From assembly GCA_029817715.1 (NCBI GenBank), contig JARUPY010000100.1, forward strand, positions 62,001 to 126,000: DNA of 64,000 nucleotides, written 5' to 3'. The translations under genes and the position numbers were made by a program. Position 1 is the first letter of the stretch. Each line of letters starts with the position of its first letter. This document shows positions 42,101 to 54,322 of this stretch, in pieces. This DNA is from Melastoma dodecandrum (taxonomy: Eukaryota; Streptophyta; Magnoliopsida; Myrtales; Melastomataceae). Under the pieces are notes generated by a model. That model was not told the origin of the DNA. It saw only the letters and a program-made list of their open reading frames with translations, and did no database searches.

Positions 42101-43009
42101 GTTTAACAGTAATAAGCCAAAGCAAAGAGGCAAAACTCGCTCTGCATGTTTTATTTTTGTTTGACTTATTTATGTTAAATGAATGTTGATCCTAAATGAG
42201 CCTAAATCTTTTTCTTATTTTTGTTTGACTTATTTATGTTATTAGAGACTATTTATAGGGCTGCCGGATCCCAAATTGAAATCTAGATTTTCTAAGATGG
42301 AAGGAAAATGATTGATTAGTTTTAAAAAAAAAAAATTTCAATTTTTATTTTAAATAGTTAGTAGTAATTTTGCTCGAAGGATCGCACTCTAAAATGGAGT
42401 CTCATTATGTAGATTATTGAATCGGCACTTATTATCTCAAAACTTGGGACATCTACCCTAATTCTGCCCACAATAATTTCATTTATGGGCCTTAACCGTT
42501 GGATTCCCAAGACAGTCACATTCCAACCGTCCTCTATGGCTAGCTAATGAAGCCACTTGGGTCGTCGTCTTCATCACGGTCGCGTCGCGTAAGTAAGCTA
42601 ACTGACTGGGATTTTATAGAGGCCTTCAAGTCACTGATTGACACACGTTCTCAGGTTATCCGTCAACTGTTATCGATCTTTCGATGCACGTTCTCCAATT
42701 TATTAGGAATTCCTATTGTTGTTGATAAGAGAGAGCAAAATTTTCGAGTTCGAAATCTAATTTTTTTTATCGGATATGGATTCGGATATTTTAATTTCGG
42801 AATCTGATTCCGACTTATCTCAAGCTCAAATTTTGAATTCTAACTCGAATTTGAATTCTAGAGTAAAAGATCGGATAAGTGCTACGAAAATTAAGAGGGA
42901 TGCCACTTGAGCTATAATTCCACGGTGAGTGTTGACCCCGATCTTGTGCCCTTGAGGGTGTTCGTTTGTTGATGATTTTGAATAAATTTTGTTGCTTATG
43001 TTTCCCGAG
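42101..43009. other. AT-rich intergenic DNA
   Basis: No gene recognised. Earlier CCT5 exons might be expected here but I could not find them. Some TTCGAATTC/AATTCGAA-rich text lies near 42740-42860. Confidence 0.4.
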
Positions 43010-43343
43010 TTTTGTACAGAAATACAGTTAGTTTTTAAAAAAATTTGTGGTATACAGTTCGTGTTTCGTAAAATACGAATTTATCGTCGAAAATTACAAA
43101 ACCCGCCCACGAGGAAAATAGCGAGAGGCGTGTCTTCAAAACCCGCCATATGGGACTTCCATACATCTGCATGAAGTCGCGTTTTGAAAACCCGCCATAT
43201 GGGACTTCCATACATCTGCATGAAGGAGCGTTTTTAAAACTCGCCTTCATGTAAAGACAATACGAAACACGAACCGTATTTTAAAAAACGCAAACCGTAT
43301 TTCGTAAATTTTTTTTAAAAATAATCGATTTCCGTACAAAACT
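43010..43343. mobile_element. Foldback (long inverted repeat) element with internal tandem repeat
   Basis: The left arm starting GTTTTGTACAGAAATAC (43010) matches the reverse complement of the right arm ending at 43342 (GTTTTGTACGGAAATC). A second pair of arms, TTCGTGTTTCGT (about 43056) and ACGAAACACGAA (about 43262), lies further in, so the unit can fold into a long hairpin. The centre holds two copies of a 49-bp unit (from 43141 and 43190). No transposase. No target duplication was established. Confidence 0.55.
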
Positions 43344-44265
43344 CTTATATTTCTGTATAATTAGTTTGGACTAAGCTTTAAAATTTGGAATTTTCGAATT
43401 ATCCGAATTTAGATTTCGAATTATTTTTTATTCGGAAATTCAGAATTATCTAAAATCATGTTCGGATTTGGACAAGATTCAAACTCGAATATTCGGGTCC
43501 AGTCCGATGCACACTCTTAATTGTATGTAAATGGTTTTAATACTATAGAGAGAATTAATCAAGTATTTCTTAATAATATTTTAATATATCTTCAAATTTC
43601 AGTCCTCAAATGTATGAGATCTCGAGTTGCTTTCTAATCAACTATATTCGGGCCATAATATTCTCCCATCTAAAATTCACTTGAGAATTCCATAAAAGAA
43701 TTTCTCGAAATAATCTCATGAGAAAGTCCGAAAATGTCACGTGTAAACCAATTGATCAAAGATTTTGACAAGATTCCCGTCAAATGCGTTTTAGAGAACT
43801 ACTAACTTCTTTTGAATAAGTTCGAAATTATCGTGTCTAGAAAAGCACATTATTTTAAAATTTGATTAGTAATACTATAAACGTCCATTCCGTTAAAAAA
43901 AATGGAAACACTCAGGTATTTCAAATGCCGGGTTATATCTCATTTTTCTAATTAAACTTACCGTTTCAAAAGTCGATTTTTTTAGAAATCATACTTGATT
44001 TTTTTTAACACCAATTACGAAACATTTTATCCAATTTATATTTTATTTCACGAAAGGATTAACGTTTTTTTAGAGAAAATATCTTTTATTTTAGTCGCCT
44101 TTTAAGATATTTTGATACCTTTGACTCGACTGAGTCGATTAGGGATTATATTTTAACGTTTAGAAAAGTGCAAACCATCGGACAATCTCGTAATCCCGGT
44201 CGTCTACATTCGCCGACGGACAGTCGCTCCCGTTCGACAAGCTTCGTTGGGGTGGGGGCGATACG
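43344..44265. other. AT-rich DNA upstream of the hydrolase gene
   Basis: No gene recognised. The last 150 bp are GC-richer and probably form the leader of the hydrolase gene. Confidence 0.4.
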
Positions 44266-46503
44266 ATGGCGGCTCCTGGAGCATCCCCGCGGAAGATATC
44301 CGCGGCCAGCGCGAGGGCTCACACTAGGAAATCCAGGCCTGGCGGCGGCTCTTCCGCCATTTCCTCCGGTCAATTTCCCAATTCGCCAACCCCATCTGTG
44401 AAAGTTGTTTGTATGGGTAGATGTCTTGGAGATGGGGGGATGTGGGAATGAGGGCCCTTGTACTATCTGCGTCCGATCCTTTGACTCGACATGCTTAGCT
44501 TTGGAGTGTACTGTAATCCGCCTCGTTTTGTTGAGAATTCCGAGGGCTTGTGATTGTGGGTTGATGGGAATTTAGGAGGGTTTTTTAGTTCGTTCGTGTT
44601 TGTGTTATGTTGATTGAAGCTGTTGTGATAACAAAAAGTTCGAGCCTTTGCTCTGTGTTTCAACCGAGGAGTGGATTGTTCGTTTTGCAGTTGTCTGGTA
44701 TATCCGGTTCTGCAATGTAGTCAGGCATGATAGTTTGTTGCTGTTGAACTTTTGACAATTGTTCGATCTTGGACATGGTTTACATCCCATTGTTGCTGTT
44801 GGAATTTAGAAGTAACCATAGTCCAATTTTCTATATTTTTTTCTTTCATAATGGTTTTTTTTTTTCGAGTCTTGTTTCTGCTGAGGAGATACTGTTTTCA
44901 GGGATTCTTCCGAGAGTACTGGTGCTTGCATTCGTTGGGCTTCTAGCGTGGACGTATAAAGCGATTCAACCTCCTGAACCCAATATTGTGGGGACTCCCG
45001 GTGGCCCTCCCATTACGGCGCCGAGAATAAAACTCCGGGACGGAAGACACTTAGCATACAAAGAGCATGGCATGCCGAGGGACTTGGCCAAGTACAAGAT
45101 CGTGTTCGTCCATGGTTTTCATTCTTGTAGGCATGATGCTGTCATTGCTGATAAATTGTCTCCGGTGATTGGACGTTTTCTCTTGCTATTGGATTCATTT
45201 TCTCTGGATAATTCTCTCAGCATGGAATGGGGAGTTAAAAAAATATAACCTCTGTTGATCGGAATGATACAGGAGCTCTTTGAAGAATTAGGAATTTACG
45301 TCTTATCTTTTGATCGACCCGGTTATGGCGAAAGCGATCCTGACCCTAAAAGGACGCCAGAGACCATTGCTCTTGACATAGAGGAGCTTGCCGATCAATT
45401 GGGATTAGGCTCAAGGTTCTTTGTGATTGGCTACTCGATGGGTGGTCAGATCGTGTGGGGTTGCCTCAAGTACATTCCTCACAGGTAGAAGCAAGTATCT
45501 GCTTAAATGGCTTTTCTCACTTCTGTTAATTATCTTAATCAACTACACAAGTTTGGATTTGAATATGATCTTTTTCATTACTTAAAAATCTCCCATGAAA
45601 AACAATTATCGTATAATGTCATCAAATTGTCCATGAAGCTTACTGTTCTTTAGGCAATTCTTGTAGGTGAGTCCTGGTTTTGTTGAAACCCATTTCTTTT
45701 TCTTTTTTTTTTGTGTGACCTACAGGCTTGCAGGTGCTGCGTTGATTGTGCCGGTTGTGAACTACTGGTGGCGTGCATTCCCTTCGAATTTGACGACAGA
45801 AGCTTACTATCAACAGTTTCCACAAGATCAGTGGGCAGTGCGGATCGCTCACTATGCTCCCTGGCTAACTTACTGGTGGAACACTCAGAAGTGGTTCCCT
45901 CCTTCAAGTGCAATTGCTCGTAATCCTAAGATCTTCTCTCCAGCTGACCAGGCCATCCTTACAAAGTCCCCTCCAAATAGAGAGTACTATGTAAGTTAGG
46001 AACCGCATATTTTTCTTGTTCTTCTGCTCTGTGGATAAACTGATGCCAATTTTGTGGAAGATGAAGGTTTGAATGTTGTCTATCCTATGATCTCTGTCTG
46101 GTGGATGTGTGGTTTATCTCTGTTACGCTGAAAAATGATGTTTCTCTATAAACTATCGAGGTTTTTTCACTTGCTAATTGAAAATATGTTTACCTTGCAG
46201 GCGCAAATAAGGCAGCAAGGCGATTATGTATCCCTCCATCATGATTTGATGGTCGGTTTTGGAGCCTGGGAATTCGATCCTATGGACTTAGAAAATCCTT
46301 TTCCCAACGGCGAAGGCTCCGTCCATCTGTGGCAAGGCGAAGATGATTATCTTTGTCCAGTTATTCTCCAGAGGTACATCGTGCAACGGCTTCCGTGGAT
46401 AGAGTATCACGAGCTGGCTGGAATGGGGCACACATTGCCGATGGCTGAGGGGGTGAGCGATCAGATCGTGAAGGCACTCTTGCTAGGCAAAAATGAATCG
46501 TAA
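44266..46503 (+). CDS. Plant alpha/beta hydrolase with N-terminal membrane anchor
   Basis: Five exons, all GT-AG: 44266-44368, 44902-45164, 45273-45484, 45726-45990, 46201-46503; 381 residues. The start (RKISAASARAHTRKS) is basic, then comes a hydrophobic stretch (about 36-54, LPRVLVLAFVGLLAW) that should anchor it in a membrane. The hydrolase fold follows: oxyanion loop HGFHSC, nucleophile elbow GYSMGG with Ser177, acid DD (about 329-330) and His358 in GMGHTLP. It matches an uncharacterised plant family (blocks AIQPPEP, APRIKLRDGRHLAYKEHG, RPGYGESDP, FPQDQWAVR). The substrate is not known. Length is normal and no break is seen. Confidence 0.92.
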
Positions 46504-47404
46504 GATCAGCCTGGTGTCTGGTTCAATTGAGGCTCCCGGCTACCCAGCATTGGAACCCAGTTCGAGGCTATCGTTGTATGGCAGTTTGGTCTAGGACATT
46601 GTGAGCTTTTGGTTTTTGGTTGTCTGGACCTGAATTGGCCTAATTTTTTTTAGGCGTAAAACATTGCTTCCATCTTCCTATCCGAGGTGGTGTTCTGATA
46701 TACATAGAACGATCCTCTCCTTGAGGGAAGCAAGCAAAGCAACCGACATGGTCTCCCGTTTGATTGTTGGGCTGGAATCTCAGCCCAGACCCATGTCTTT
46801 AAATCCCTGTTCCAACATTGTCATGACAACAGCTACTGAATGAAGAGGGTTTCCAACGCTCAGAAGTGGTCCGGTCATGGCAATGGACTATATGGGTGAT
46901 GAGGGTTCGAGGGAGACCTACTTCCTTACTTTTCTCCTTTGGGCGGTTCTGATCCTGATTGACACCTCCCACTTCCCATTTTTCTAGCATTTGTTGGTTT
47001 CTGCCCCAGATTCTTCTGCAAGTTTCTGAAAGGTTGAGGTTGTCTAGTTGTCTCTAGAACTAAAGTTTACTCACTGCCTTTTGCCTTCGTCTGCATCTGT
47101 CTCCGAGTTGGACTCTGCAACATTCTGCTGTTCGGCGCTTCCATCGGTTACTTGGTTGTCAAATTCTGTTTCTGAAGGTCGCATCTTGTGATAATCCCAT
47201 AGTTTGGTGTTGGTATGCAATGCAATCTGCCAACTTGTGTTCATTGTATGGGTTGGCGAGCACATGATTTGAGGGGGCTCTGCTGTGAGTTTTTAGGGAG
47301 GTGTCTTATTTTTTTTTTTCCGGTCGAATCGAATTTATGTTCTTTTTGTGAGATTTTGTGATAATTGGAGATTTTGGGTGTCATGCGGGAATACCGGGAA
47401 ATGG
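46504..47404. other. Hydrolase 3' region and intergenic DNA
   Basis: Likely contains the 3' UTR of the hydrolase gene. No other gene recognised before the FTSZ2 pseudogene. Confidence 0.4.
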
Positions 47405-48877
47405 CGGCAACAACCTCAGCGGGTATATCTGCAGTGTCCATCGTCTGGAACCTTATCAGTTATACAAATCTACTGAACCAAGGAATGTCGCTACGGGGTT
47501 AAAAGCAATACTAACGGTGCCTGAACAAGGTGATGGTTGTTTGTCTCTCTGGTCAAGTCCTCGACAATCAAACTGCAGTGTTACTGTACTAGAAAAGGAT
47601 CTGTTTGTGAACCTTTACCCAGAAGTTGACATACTCAGGGCCGAAGGGAATGGACTGGCCCCAGCAGACAGAGAGATGGTCCAGGCCAACATGCTTTGGA
47701 AGGGCTGGGAGATGCGACGAATGAGAATAATTACAATACAGCTAAGATCAAGGTGATCGGGTGATGAGGATGTAACTGGTCTTTCCAGGGTGCTGTTTAT
47801 AGATTGGTCAGAAGCTAACTAGAGGTCTAGAGCGGGCGGGAATCCGGTGATCGGGAGGAATGCTGCTAATGAAAGAAAGGCGCTATCGAGAACACCCTTT
47901 ATGGTTCAGACATGGTCTCACGGAACGTTAAATCTGCTGGACGATCGCCATTTGCTGTAAATTGGATGACATACTCCTATTGTTTGTTGTTCCTTACGGA
48001 TAATTACTCGGTTTATTATGAGTCAAGGCTGGAATGGGCCGAGGAACCAGAACAGGTGGTGCGCTCCAGTAATTGCCGGACTGGCAAAATCGACGGGCAT
48101 CTTAACCGTCAGAATCGTTACGACGCCCTCTCTTTCAAGGGAAGGAAGAGGACAGTTGAAGCCCAGGAAGGAATAGGATCTCTCAGGGAGAATATTGACA
48201 CTGATTCTTATTCCAAATGATAAGTTATTGACAGCAGTGTCACCATCCACCCAGTTACAGAAGCATTTAACTTTGCCGATTTTGTAAGGTGTTTGTGGCA
48301 TCTCTGACATAATTATGGTATATAGCCTTAAGAAACCCTCCTCTGTTACACTTCAATGTTCGGTACATTTGATCACCTTATTCATCTTCGCTATCTGACA
48401 TGGATTCTATTGTAAGCAGAAACCAGGACTTGTCAATGTCGATTTTGCTGATGCATGAGCTATAATGGCTAATGTTGGATCTTCCATTAATGGGAATTGG
48501 AACCGTGACAGGTAATTTGTCCGTATGATTTCGAGACAACTATGGAAAATGGCTTGTAATTTAATTCATATGTTTATATCTCATCATTGACATATCACTG
48601 TCTTTTCATGCGTTTGTCCTGTTAGGTAAAGCCAGGGATGCTGCATTGAACGCAATCTAGTCCCCGTGACTCGATTTTGGTATCGAGAGGGCTATGGGTA
48701 TTGTTTGGAATATCACCGGCGGAAGTGACCTGACATTGCTTGAGGTATGCAGTCGACTTTTTGAGTTCTTTGACGTGGTATTTTAGGTGAACTCTGAGGT
48801 AATCTAGGACATCGTTGATCCAACCGCAAATCTTATCTTCAGTTTTTGTGATTGATCCCTCTCTATGTGGACAAGTA
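47405..48877 (+). pseudogene. FTSZ2: FTSZ2 (plastid division) pseudogene
   Basis: Spread over several frames are the blocks of plant FtsZ2, the tubulin-like GTPase of the chloroplast division ring: DLFVNLYPEVDILRAEG (about 47600), NYNTAKIKVIG (about 47735), IGQKLTRGLE (about 47798), APVIAGLAKSTGILTV (about 48062), AQEGIGSLRENIDT (about 48160), PGLVNVDFADA (about 48424), ARDAALNAI (about 48630), IERAMGIVWNITGGSDLTL (about 48682), DIVDPTANLIF (about 48813). Introns are still recognisable, so it is not a retrocopy. Stops interrupt it (for example TGA at 48456-48458), as do several frameshifts. The glycine-rich GTP-binding signature GGGTGTG reads GRGTRTG. Part of the amino-terminal GTPase region is missing between about 47760 and 47795. 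Confidence 0.9.
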
Positions 48878-49907
48878 AGTACTGCTGTTTAAGCAGAAAA
48901 AAGGAGTTATCTACTAGACAAAACTGATATCTGGACATCTTCTCGTCCCCTTATACCACCACACTTCGAACGCGGCCCATCACCACCCAAAAGTTAGCTT
49001 GAGGGGTGGGAGGGTCCTTCATCCTTATATACCATGTTGGAGGGCGTCTCCACCCAATGTGAGACTATTTGTCATCGTGCATCATAATCCCCATTGAAAT
49101 CCCTGATTTCATAAAACTAAACGGAAGGCCGCTGTACCCAAGAGCTTGAATTATCAAGAACCATAACCAGGGCCTCTATTCAGCAAAAGATCCCAGTCTG
49201 TGTAAAAGCCTTGGCAGAGGCGCTGGGTTGTCAATTTATTAGGCATTAGTTCTTTTGTTTCATGAGCATCTCGAGGTTGATTCCTACCCAGGGGACACGT
49301 CAAGCTGCGGATGGCGTGAATCTCATGGTGATCTAGTTACATGGAGTGGTCAACTACGTTGGGTGGTGGAACAACATGTACATACATACTTCTGTATGTT
49401 AAGACTTTGAATAATTTGTAATTTATACCGACATGAATTCGGATTGTATTAGTCATATTGTAACAGAAGTTAAAAAGCCCTAACTCACCCCATAACCATG
49501 TCTCTCAGGTATTCTCCGATAGTCCGGATTTCCGCCCCGAAGAGGAGCAAATAGAGTCGTGACAATTGGGTTCAAGGAAAGGTAACTGTGGTCGCCGAAG
49601 AAGATGAACAGATTGAACATAGAATTTATTTCCATTGATAAATGTTACAAAATGAAGGATTATACTGATAATAAGAACAGGAGAACAAGACAAGGAAAAA
49701 GGAAGACAATCAAATGGCCGTTAGTGGTCTGTAAATGACTGTGGTTTTGTACTTATTACACAATACTCCTGCTGTATGACAAAAGTAACCATTAAATATG
49801 TGTCTAAATCTTATTTAGGAGAAAACCACCGTTGATGTTCTTTGTTAACGTCTTTGATCTATCTTTTGTAGACTCGGTCGACTGTTGTTTTCTGTAGTCG
49901 ACTGCCT
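48878..49907. other. Region between FTSZ2 and SOUL pseudogenes
   Basis: The last FTSZ2 exon would be expected here but was not recognised. AAAAGCCCTAACTCACC near 49472-49490 and other text match nothing I know. Confidence 0.4.
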
Positions 49908-50716
49908 TCAAGTCATTCACAATTCCAATGTGATTACCTGATTGGAAGGGTTGTAGCAGCCTTATTATGTCGACGGAGACAACTATGCCCCGAAGAACCG
50001 GAATTGACTTCAATGGCGCCTCTCAATCATTCAGTGTCCTGACGGAGGAGTACCTCTTCGGTAAGCTAGTTGAATTCAACGGACTTTTCCATACTCACTG
50101 TGACTGCAAATTAAATCCAGCAGAGTGCTGAGTGCAATCTCACATGGCATTTGCTGAACACAAAGACGGAGAGAATGGAAATGACCACTCCTGTTTACAC
50201 GAGCAGGAGCCGGTCCGAAGATGGTAAGAAGATGGGCATGATGACAACCCCGGTCATAACAAGGAAGGTAAAAGGCTTCTCCTTACAATTATGATAGCTA
50301 ACATCGTACTCATGTCCGAATATGTTGCATACTTTGGATCAGACTAATGATGCAGAGAAGTGGAAGATGTCCTTTGTAATGCCCTCGAAGTACAGGGCTG
50401 TTCTATCGTCACCAAGGGATCCATCTGTGGAAATCAACGAAATTCCTCAGAAGATTGTCGCATTTTCCGGCTTCGTTACTGACAAGGAGGTCAAGAGGCG
50501 GGAGTCATCTCTACGAGAAGCCCTGAAACCGGACAGGGAGTTTCCAGCGAAGGAATGGGCTTCCGTGGAAGTGGCACGGGTACAGCCGTCTATCCAAAGA
50601 CTGCTTTCCGCTAACCCACCTCACTTTCTCCTATCGTTCAAGAGACGTTTCCATTCACTCGCATTATTATCCACCTTTCACACTGCCATTCCAGCACAGG
50701 AACAAGATCGCCCTTA
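49908..50716 (+). pseudogene. SOUL heme-binding protein pseudogene
   Basis: Three exon-like blocks match plant SOUL/HBP heme-binding proteins (many plastid): VIHNSN, PYYV and TETTMPRRTGIDFNGASQSF with VLTEEYLFG (49908-50061); NTKTERMEMTTPVYTS and KMGMMTTPVITRK (50155-50268); WKMSFVMPSKYR, DPSVEINEIPQKIVAFSGFV and FVTDKEVKRRE (50340-50716). The first block needs at least two frame changes to be read. The acceptor of the second block reads TG where AG is expected. The last block lacks three residues after KIVA, has an insertion before the usual NPPF motif and runs on out of family. Introns are retained. Decay looks less advanced than in the FTSZ2 copy. Confidence 0.8.
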
Positions 50717-50878
50717 GGGTTGAAAGGAAGGAATGAATGACTATACTCACCCCCAATGCTTATAGATTTTATGAACTTGATCATGGAACAGATCTACTGT
50801 TTAAGTGTTCAACTACTTTCAAAGTTACTCTGTACAGTGTAAAATAGTCAATCTCTTGAAGCCATCACGGCAAGGATT

Positions 50879-53800
50879 TCATATTATGAGCCCAGCAAGC
50901 CGTAATCGTCACGCTTGTCTAAAAGAGAATCTGCTCAGCTCTTGCAACTTCCCATCTTTCAACATGAATATCCGGTTCGCTATGAGAACTGTTTCAACCG
51001 GGACCTGCCGGATCAGATGATCACAAATAAGTCCCACCAAATAAATGTTGAATACTCACCATTCGATTTTCCATCATCCGCTGTACAGCCTCCCGCACCA
51101 AGAATTCAGAACCATTGTCCACTGCAGAAGTAGCGTCGTCCAAGATCAGAACTCAGGGATCCTGGTAGATCGCCCTCGCAACAGCTATTCTACATTTTAG
51201 ACACCGAAAACTTATATCATCGACTATCTAACATAAAACAGCAGCGTGGTCATGTCCATGGGAAGCAGACCAATCCAAATTCTCACCTCTGCTTTTGCCC
51301 AACACTTAAAGTTGAGCCCCGTGGCCCAATGTTGGTTTCATAGCCGTCTGGTAGCATTTTGACGAACTCGTCCGCATTCGCGAGCACTCCCTGTCCATGT
51401 CCATGTCCATGTCCGTGTCAATAGCGGTTGTCATGCATTGTAACCAATGTTCTCCGCAACTGTTCCTGAGAAAAGGGTCTTCCCCCAAGTTGAGGTTAGA
51501 CAAGTCCACTCCATGTTACATTTATAGCATGCTAAACTAGTAGTTCTAAATATCAATCACAGTCGCATCAAAACCATGAACAAGGAGCTACACAGTCAAT
51601 GGTTCTTCACAGTATCTTGCGAAACCAGAGAGACATGTCTCCTCAATGACGATAGTCGGATATCTTGAATGTTACAGTTATCTAAGCATCTATGACCGGT
51701 CAGCCATGAAAGCTCATAAAGCGAAGATTGAATTTATAAGCTGCTGAATAATCGGTCCTAAAGGAGTTTTTTCTAAATTACCATCCTATGGATCATAAAG
51801 ACGTAGAAGCAGTTTTTGCAAGTGTTGTTTTCCCTCCTCCAGAGGGACCAACAAGGGCGGCTGTCTCCCCAGCCCGGACATGGAGGCTTACTCTATCCAA
51901 GACGATAGGCAATTCATCCCTGTACTTGAAAGAAATATCAACAAAATTCAACTCCCCAGATACCTCACCCAACATAACAACGTTTTCTTTCTCCATGACC
52001 TTCAATTCGGTGCATGAACCACAAGTCACTGATACTTTTCCTTCGTGAAAGTTTGAGTCTGGAACTTAACTAATGTGATAAAAAGAACATATTACCTTTG
52101 GTTTGAACTTACTTAAATCAAACAAGCGTTCAATAGCTGTTTCTCCCAGCTTGAAGTCATTTTATGCCTTCCCCACATCCTGTTTTATTCCTTTAATTCA
52201 GAATTATAAAGTCAATAGAAATTAAAAAAGGAAAATCATACTAACTGTGAAAACAAGGCTGACAACGAAATTCTTCTCATTGAAAGGTATGACTAAGTGC
52301 AAGATATACATGATATTGGAATTCAGGAAGATACCACGGAACAAGAAGCTGATGGTTACCGTAAATCTAGAAAAAGAGAATTGAAAACATTACAAATTTT
52401 ATCAAAATGATAGTCATTTTCTTGGCATCCAACGGGCATCTCGCATTGATAGAAAAAAGGGGGCAATATAATCCTTTTGTCAGGGCCATAGCCAACCTGT
52501 CTAATATGTGGGTATTAAGATACATTATAGCTGTGGACGATATCATAATAGTCTTAACATTAGGTTTCTTGTCTCAAAGATCCCAGGAACAAATAAGGAA
52601 GAGGAATAACATGAGAAAGCATAACAATGGAAAAGATCCTAATCTTAGTTGGACTGGCCCAACCAGGAGAACAAGGGAGGTACCAAATTAAACCAAGAGA
52701 CTCCCATCAAAAGACCCTTTCAGAATCAGCAATGAGCCAGCAGAAAGAACAAATATAGCTCCAGCATATGCAAACCGGATGACCTGAGGGACCAGTGCTT
52801 TCATTTTCCTCTTCTCAAATGTGCAGCACGATCACTATAAGCAAGCCTCTTAAACCATGTAATCTCACATAGCTCTGCATTGTTCGCTTTTACAAAGAGG
52901 ACTGATGGAAGGACCTTTTTCACGAATGCCCTGAGTCCTGAATAGACTCCGTTCACCTTTAAATTCGTTTCTTCACAAAAGTACCTCGTTTAAGTACACA
53001 GAGATGGCAGCAGCAGTAACTTTTTCTCTTCTAGATATTCGATGAAGTCTTTCTCCTAGAACCACAACAGCGATTCCAATGGGGGGATGGCCTGTATATT
53101 TTAAATAGCATCAAATCTTCGCTGAGAAACGTCTCAGTCAGAAAACGACTTTTCATACTGCGATATTCATAGAAATTCATCTGTATGCTTACGGCGGTGG
53201 AGATTACAAGAAAGCAGGGGCTGATAGCAACCATATGCATAGACAGCGCCGCTACTTGCATAGCAGTGGGTAAAACAGTCTGTCCATCATATAAACCATT
53301 AGTGCAAACCAAGGCCTAACACCATTTCAAATGTAAATAAATCAATCCCACCAAAACTATACTCACATTAAGTTGCGCATAGATGGTATCTGAGACATCC
53401 TCGGCCTCAGCTGCGATCCTATGCTCGACATCCCCAAACTCAACCCCTCCTCTATCCCTCCCTTCGAAGAACCCCAAATCCCTCTCCAGACCCCTCCCGT
53501 AAACCCGAACCCTAATTTCGCACATTGCGTTCAGCACAGCGTTTCCAGAGGAACGCCTGTTGCAGGTAATTCGAAGCAACCCTAGCCAGCACCAATGCGA
53601 TCAACACACTACCGCCCTGCAGCCGTACCAGGTCAAGGCTCGAGAGGGCGGCAGCGAGGGATCCCGCTAATGGAACGATCCGGGACAAGGAGAGGACGGA
53701 GATCGATCCGAAGAGGTACCCGAGGAAGACGGGCGCTGAGCGACGAGGTAGGGTTGAAGGGATTGGAGGTAAGGAGGGAGGATTCTGGGGGATCGACGGG

Positions 53801-53958
53801 CGGAGGGTTTGGCGTTGAGGGAATTGTAGGCGGTTAGGGGACGGAGGGGATCTGGACGGTGGAGATGGAGGTGGCGGTGGGGGAACAGCGACGTCAACGG
53901 CGTTAGGGGTGGCGTGGGGAGGAGGAAGGCGGCGGACAAGGACATGGGAGTTTGTCAA
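50879..53958 (-). pseudogene. ABCB29: ABCB29-type (ATH12) chloroplast ABC transporter pseudogene
   Basis: The minus strand carries, in order, a Pro-rich plastid-transit-like start (53958), NYLQQAFLW, RVRVYGRGLERDLGFFEG, AEDVSDTIYAQLN, TAMQVAALSMHMVAISP, VVVLGERLHRISRRE, LPSVLFVKANNAEL, AIERLFDLSKFKPK, the Walker [37 protein letters not shown], a signature [20 protein letters not shown], and TVLIANRIFMLKDGKLQEL. This is a half-size ABC transporter of the ABCB29 group. It is broken: frameshifts at runs near 53542-53544, 53081-53086 and 51813-51817, stops at 52688-52690, 52163-52165 and 51153-51155, and more breaks near 51430. The signature LSGGQ is LSVGQ and the Walker B Glu is Asp. Introns are retained. 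Confidence 0.92.
51388..51424 (-). repeat. GACATG hexanucleotide repeat
   Basis: On the minus strand GACACGGACATGGACATGGACATGGACAGG gives an alternating Asp-Met run inside the ABC pseudogene, where the intact family has a single ID-M-E-M-type segment. Confidence 0.8.
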
Positions 53959-53990
53959 GGTGGTTGGGGGGGGAGGGGGGGGGGGTGTCA
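53946..53990 (+). repeat. Poly-G tract
   Basis: Runs of 8 and 11 G separated by single A and similar bases lie just upstream of the ABC pseudogene start. Simple sequence; not coding. Confidence 0.8.
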
Positions 53991-54322
53991 GGACAAGTTC
54001 ATGCGAATTATATGTTCATGGTTCATAGCGGGAATTCAATTAGTAAAACTACCAAACAATGCAAAAACTCAGACCAGGATTCCAAACTCGCAGCTGCCGA
54101 TGGAAATCCATCGTCGGAACGTATCGCAAAACAAAAGCAGGCATACAACACAATATTCTACACTACATCACTTCCCGTAAACAAATTATCGACGGAGCGG
54201 GAAATGGAAGATCTCGAACAAGCGAGATGTACCGACACTATTTCGTGGGGAACTTAAAAATTAATAGAAATCAAAGGAGAAGAATTTAGTATTTTATGAC
54301 ATCTCTCGCGGTGGGAGTTTTG

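Noticed and set aside
47405..53958. Processed (retro-) pseudogenes
   Set aside because: Introns are still present in the FTSZ2, SOUL and ABCB29 relics.
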